The notes beneath the pieces were generated by a model. That model was not told where the DNA came from and ran no database searches. It saw only the letters and a list, made by a program, of their open reading frames with translations. The translations under genes and the position numbers were made by a program. A stretch of 64,000 nucleotides of DNA from Polaribacter sp. SA4-10 (GTDB taxonomy: Bacteria > Bacteroidota > Bacteroidia > Flavobacteriales > Flavobacteriaceae), in assembly GCF_002163835.1 (NCBI RefSeq), contig NZ_CP019331.1, forward strand, positions 2,455,001-2,519,000, in the 5' to 3' direction. Below, one piece after another: positions 60,595-64,000 of this stretch. Every line of letters starts with the position of its first letter. The first letter of the stretch is position 1.

Positions 60595-60631
60595 ATGTAA
60601 CAATTAGAACTTAAGAAGCCTATTGTTACAT
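60595..60631. promoter_or_regulatory. 10-bp inverted repeat upstream of hmgA
   Basis: ATGTAACAAT (60595-60604) and ATTGTTACAT (60622-60631) are perfect reverse complements 17 bases apart, ending 31 bases before the hmgA start. It could be an operator or a leader hairpin. Confidence 0.5.
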
Positions 60632-60662
60632 CGTTTTATTAACTCATTAATAGATTAATAAT

Positions 60663-61820
60663 ATGCCTTTTTATCATAAATTAGGAAATATTCCACCAAA
60701 AAGACACACACAGTTTCGTAAAAAAGACGGGACTTTATATTACGAGCAATTGTTTGGTACAATTGGGTTTGACGGTATGTCTACCAATTCTTACCACGAA
60801 TACAGACCAACAATGGTTAAAGAAATTCGCAAACAATATTCTGTTAAACCAAAAATAGCAAAAGCAAATAATATTAAATCGTACCGTTTTAGAGGATTTC
60901 AAGTTCCGCCAGAAAACGATTATTTAGAAAGCAGAAAAATTGTCTTAACAAATTCTGATTGTAATATTATATTAGCAGCACCAAAAAAGTCTACAGAAGA
61001 CTATTTTTATAAAAACACAGATGCAGACGAGGTTATTTTCATTCACAAAGGAACCGGGAAATTAAGAACGCATCTTGGAAATCTTGATTTTAAATACGGC
61101 GATTACTTAGTAATTCCTCGTGGAGTTATTTACAAACTAGATTTTGATGATGAAAATAATAGACTCTTTATTGTCGAATCATATTCGCCAATCTATACAC
61201 CTAAACGCTATAGAAATCATTTTGGTCAATTATTAGAGCATTCTCCTTTTTGCGAGCGAGATTTAAGAAGGCCTTATGAATTAGAAACAAATTACGAACT
61301 AGGCGATTTCTTAATCAAAGTAAAAAAACAAGGTGAAATTATAGAAATGATTTACGCTTCACATCCGTTCGATGTGGTAGGTTATGACGGTTATAATTAT
61401 CCGTATGCATTTTCAATTCACGATTTTGAACCAATAACAGGTCGTATTCATCAACCGCCACCAGTGCACCAAACCTTTGAAACCAATGCGTTTGTAATTT
61501 GTAGTTTTGTGCCACGTATGTACGATTATCACCCAGATTCAATTCCTGCACCCTACAGTCATAGTAACATTGATTCAGACGAGGTGTTGTACTATGTAGA
61601 TGGCGATTTTATGAGCAGAAACGATATCGATCAAGGGCATATTTCTTTGCATCCTTCAGGGATTCCTCACGGTCCACACCCCGGAACTGCAGAAAAAAGT
61701 ATTGGAAAAACAAAAACAGAAGAATTAGCAGTGATGGTAGATACTTTTAAGCCTTTACAGGTTACCGAAGAAGCAATGAAAATTGCCGATGAAGAGTATT
61801 ATAAATCTTGGTTAGAGTAG
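60663..61820 (+). CDS. hmgA: Homogentisate 1,2-dioxygenase
   Basis: Opens the ring of homogentisate in tyrosine breakdown, using Fe(II). The 385-residue protein has the family start FYHKLGNIPPKRHTQF, STNSYHEYRPT, and the iron-site blocks PPVHQTFETNAF (His and Glu) and SGIPHGPHPG (His). The next gene makes homogentisate, so the order reflects the pathway. A 260-base gap follows with a possible -7 element. Confidence 0.93.
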   Translation: MPFYHKLGNIPPKRHTQFRKKDGTLYYEQLFGTIGFDGMSTNSYHEYRPTMVKEIRKQYSVKPKIAKANNIKSYRFRGFQVPPENDYLESRKIVLTNSDCNIILAAPKKSTEDYFYKNTDADEVIFIHKGTGKLRTHLGNLDFKYGDYLVIPRGVIYKLDFDDENNRLFIVESYSPIYTPKRYRNHFGQLLEHSPFCERDLRRPYELETNYELGDFLIKVKKQGEIIEMIYASHPFDVVGYDGYNYPYAFSIHDFEPITGRIHQPPPVHQTFETNAFVICSFVPRMYDYHPDSIPAPYSHSNIDSDEVLYYVDGDFMSRNDIDQGHISLHPSGIPHGPHPGTAEKSIGKTKTEELAVMVDTFKPLQVTEEAMKIADEEYYKSWLE

Positions 61821-61921
61821 CGTAATTATTAGAAGCTATTTTCTGTTTTCTACTCTATCTTTTTGCGAAAAACAAAAAGGTTAAGAATGTAAAGAGTTTT
61901 TCGAACGGTTCCAATCAGGGC

Positions 61922-61929
61922 TAAATTTG
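61922..61929 (+). promoter_or_regulatory. Possible -7 promoter element for hppD
   Basis: TAAATTTG (TAnnTTTG), about 150 bases before the hppD start, in the gap after hmgA. The distance is long, so a transcript leader would be implied. Confidence 0.35.
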
Positions 61930-62080
61930 TATAGAAATAGATAGCAAAACAAAAAGCGTAAAGATTTTTAAGATTCTTAAAAGGAGTTTCAAACGCTTTT
62001 AAGAATGAATCAAAAAAACACAACCAATAAACAAAAACTTCAAAGGTTTTTGAAACCTGCGAGGCCTACAAAAAACAAAT

Positions 62081-63244
62081 ATGAGTAAAAAAGAAATAAA
62101 ATCAGTAAACTACGGTCTAGAAAAAATATTTGAAGGAGCACAAGATTTCCTTCCACTTTTAGGAACAGATTATGTAGAATTTTATGTTGGTAATGCAAAG
62201 CAAGCTGCACATTTTTATAAAACAGCATTTGGTTTTCAGTCTTACGCTTATCGTGGTTTAGAAACGGGTTCTAAAGATTCTGTAAGTTATGTTTTAACGC
62301 AAGATAAAATTAAACTAGTTTTAACAACCCCATTAAATAGTAAATCACCAATAAATGATCATATTGTAAAACATGGTGATGGTGTAAAAGTGGTTGCACT
62401 TTGGGTAGAAGACGCGAGAAAAGCATATGAAGAAACTACTTCTAGAGGCGCAAAATCTTTTATGGAACCAACGGTAGAGTCAGATGAGCATGGTGAAGTT
62501 GTTAGAGCAGGAATTTACACATACGGAGAAACCGTACACATGTTTGTAGAGCGAAAAAACTATAATGGAGCATTTTTACCAGGTTTCCAAAAATGGGAAT
62601 CAGCATACAATCCACCAAGTGCAGGATTAAAATATATTGACCATATGGTTGGTAATGTTGGGTGGAATCAAATGGATGTTTGGGTAAAATGGTACGAAGA
62701 CGTAATGGGATTTGAAAACTTTTTATCTTTTGATGACAAGCAAATTCATACAGAATACTCAGCATTAATGAGTAAAGTAATGTCTAACGGAAATGGTAGA
62801 ATTAAATTTCCAATAAACGAACCAGCAAAAGCAGCAAAACGTTCTCAGATAGAAGAATATTTAGACTTTTATGAAGGTGCGGGTGTACAACATATTGCTG
62901 TAGCAACAGATGATATTATTAAAACTGTTTCTCAATTAAAAGCCAATGGAGTAGAATTTTTATCAACTCCGCCAGAAGCATATTATAAATCAGTTCCTGC
63001 AAGATTGCAAGAGTTTAGTCATGAATTAGCAGAAGATATCGAAAAGTTAATGGCTTTAGGTATCATGATAGATGCGGATGAAGAAGGCTATTTATTGCAA
63101 ATTTTTACAAAACCAATAGAAGACAGACCAACGTTGTTTTTTGAAGTCATTCAAAGAATGGGTGCAAGAGGTTTTGGCGCAGGAAACTTTAAAGCATTGT
63201 TTGAATCTATAGAAAGAGAACAAGCCAAAAGAGGAACACTTTAA
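62081..63244 (+). CDS. hppD: 4-Hydroxyphenylpyruvate dioxygenase
   Basis: Converts 4-hydroxyphenylpyruvate to homogentisate. The 387-residue, two-domain glyoxalase-fold enzyme has iron ligands His in YIDHMVGNV, His in GVQHIAVATDDI and Glu in FFEVIQRMGARGFGAGNF, whose GFGAGNFKALF tail is typical. It provides the substrate of the preceding HmgA. A maleylacetoacetate isomerase or fumarylacetoacetase gene is not seen in the window. Confidence 0.94.
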   Translation: MSKKEIKSVNYGLEKIFEGAQDFLPLLGTDYVEFYVGNAKQAAHFYKTAFGFQSYAYRGLETGSKDSVSYVLTQDKIKLVLTTPLNSKSPINDHIVKHGDGVKVVALWVEDARKAYEETTSRGAKSFMEPTVESDEHGEVVRAGIYTYGETVHMFVERKNYNGAFLPGFQKWESAYNPPSAGLKYIDHMVGNVGWNQMDVWVKWYEDVMGFENFLSFDDKQIHTEYSALMSKVMSNGNGRIKFPINEPAKAAKRSQIEEYLDFYEGAGVQHIAVATDDIIKTVSQLKANGVEFLSTPPEAYYKSVPARLQEFSHELAEDIEKLMALGIMIDADEEGYLLQIFTKPIEDRPTLFFEVIQRMGARGFGAGNFKALFESIEREQAKRGTL

Positions 63245-63249
63245 GCATA

Positions 63250-63282
63250 CGTCATTACGAGGATAGAAGACGAAGCAATCTC
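63250..63282 (+). repeat. Dispersed repeat (GTCATTGCGAG family)
   Basis: CGTCATTACGAGGATAGAAG followed by ACGAAGCAATCTC. This matches a widespread intergenic repeat of Bacteroidota (CGTCATTGCGAG...CGAAGCAATC). A weaker copy lies at 60420-60444. Confidence 0.55.
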
Positions 63283-63331
63283 TTTAAAATTAGAAGATAG
63301 CTTCATTAGATTCGCAACGATAAAAAATAAT

Positions 63332-63371
63332 AAAAGAACAAAGAGAAAGAATTTTATCTTTGTTCTTTTTT
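63332..63371 (+). terminator. Intrinsic terminator after hppD
   Basis: AAAAGAACAAAGA/TCTTTGTTCTTTT perfect 13-bp stem followed by T bases, just ahead of the tryptophan dioxygenase gene. Confidence 0.85.
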
Positions 63372-63384
63372 AGTATTATAAACA

Positions 63385-64000
63385 ATGGAAAGAGACGAGA
63401 TTTTAAAAGCAATAGAAGAAAAGTACAATAAATTAGGTGTTCCTGTTGATGCGATGTTAGAAGGTTTATTACATAGTACACCTATTACGTATTGGGATTA
63501 TATTCAAACAGATGCTTTGCTTGGTTTACAAATTCCAAGAACAACACAGCCAGATGAAATGGTTTTTATCATGTATCATCAGGTAAATGAGTTGTTGTTT
63601 AAAATGATTTTATGGGAAATTGATCAAGTTGCAAAAACAAATGAAGTTACTGCAGATAAATTTTCGATGCATTTAGGTAGAATAAGTAGATATTTTGATA
63701 TGCTTTGTAGTTCTTTTGATGTGATGGCAGACGGAATGGAAAAAGAGCAATATCTAAAATTTAGAAACACATTAACACCTGCAAGTGGTTTTCAATCAGC
63801 TCAATATCGTAAAATTGAATTTGCATCCACAGAATTAATTAATTTAATTGATGCTCGTTTCAGAGATTCTATTGATAGAAATTCATCATTTAAAAATGCC
63901 TACAATCATCTGTACTGGCAAGCTGCGGGTAAAAATTATACAACGGGTCAAAAATCAACATTATTAAATCTTTTTGAGAAAAAATATATGGGAGATTTTA
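63385..64000 (+). CDS. Tryptophan 2,3-dioxygenase, partial (C-terminus beyond the window)
   Basis: The first ~205 residues are visible. They include THPLWYQ-family equivalents: TYWDYIQTDALLGLQ, then DEMVFIMYHQVNELLFK with the heme-proximal region, and FRNTLTPASGFQSAQYRKIE, a hallmark of heme-dependent tryptophan 2,3-dioxygenases. The enzyme opens tryptophan to N-formylkynurenine. It extends the aromatic amino acid catabolic group, though a terminator separates it from hppD. Confidence 0.92.
   Translation, partial: MERDEILKAIEEKYNKLGVPVDAMLEGLLHSTPITYWDYIQTDALLGLQIPRTTQPDEMVFIMYHQVNELLFKMILWEIDQVAKTNEVTADKFSMHLGRISRYFDMLCSSFDVMADGMEKEQYLKFRNTLTPASGFQSAQYRKIEFASTELINLIDARFRDSIDRNSSFKNAYNHLYWQAAGKNYTTGQKSTLLNLFEKKYMGDF

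Noticed and set aside
1..64000. CRISPR arrays or rRNA operons
   Set aside because: No regularly spaced repeats or rRNA-like sequence were seen anywhere in the window; one tRNA is the only RNA gene I could support.

Overview
The window looks like chromosomal DNA of a marine member of the Flavobacteriaceae (Bacteroidota). The sequence is AT-rich. Many genes have the Bacteroidota -7 promoter motif TAnnTTTG. Typical family gene content is present: a complete bat (aerotolerance) operon, a GH3-family protein, DUF6427/DUF6341/DUF4202 proteins, and a FecI/FecR-type sigma/anti-sigma pair next to TonB receptors. A Polaribacter- or Tenacibaculum-like host is a guess from overall style, not a proof.

Layout. 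1-6.8 kb: metG (cut by the window edge), an LD-carboxypeptidase, yraN, a TlpA-like thioredoxin protein, a short-chain dehydrogenase, cvpA and small unknown genes. 6.8-11.8 kb: two SulP anion transporters around a beta carbonic anhydrase and a stress-type protein, probably a bicarbonate uptake and hydration module. 11.9-21.1 kb: the bat operon on the minus strand (moxR, DUF58, a BatD-like membrane protein, batA, batB, batC, batD, batE), interrupted by a four-helix-bundle (S23/IVP) gene in its own repeat; an empty copy of that repeat lies between moxR and the DUF58 gene. 21.2-31.9 kb: ECF sigma factor, FecR anti-sigma factor, a TonB receptor with an STN signalling domain, and two more TonB receptors that share an upstream motif. 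31.9-37.5 kb: aminotransferase, lpxH, a C-terminal processing protease, dCMP deaminase, HupE-like and DUF4202 genes.

37.5-44.8 kb is the accessory region. It holds a secreted DUF1566 protein whose last ~40 codons carry the codon signature of a diversity-generating-retroelement (DGR) variable region. This gene lies between two copies of a coding-like ~65 bp repeat. Next come DUF805-TPR and DUF4468-like genes, then a small mobile element (resolvase, three tiny genes, a MerR-like regulator, a 50-residue gene and a large serine recombinase) that abuts tRNA-Leu(CAA). The recombinase reading frame ends inside that tRNA gene.

44.9-64 kb is mostly housekeeping: prs, rplY, pth, queD, GH3, an M23 peptidase, nadD, gmk, yicC, an EamA transporter, a decayed LysM gene, upp, DUF6427, DUF6341, trmB, an alkyltransferase-like gene between two duplicated secreted-protein genes, mrp, nifU-like, a ferredoxin-NADP reductase-type enzyme, then aromatic amino acid catabolism (hmgA, hppD and the start of tryptophan 2,3-dioxygenase).

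The most interesting items are the DGR-like variable region, for which no reverse transcriptase or template is visible in the window; the repeated AAGAGTAT-N15-GTCTTATA promoter candidates next to the ECF sigma factor; and the IVP element with its empty copy inside the bat operon.
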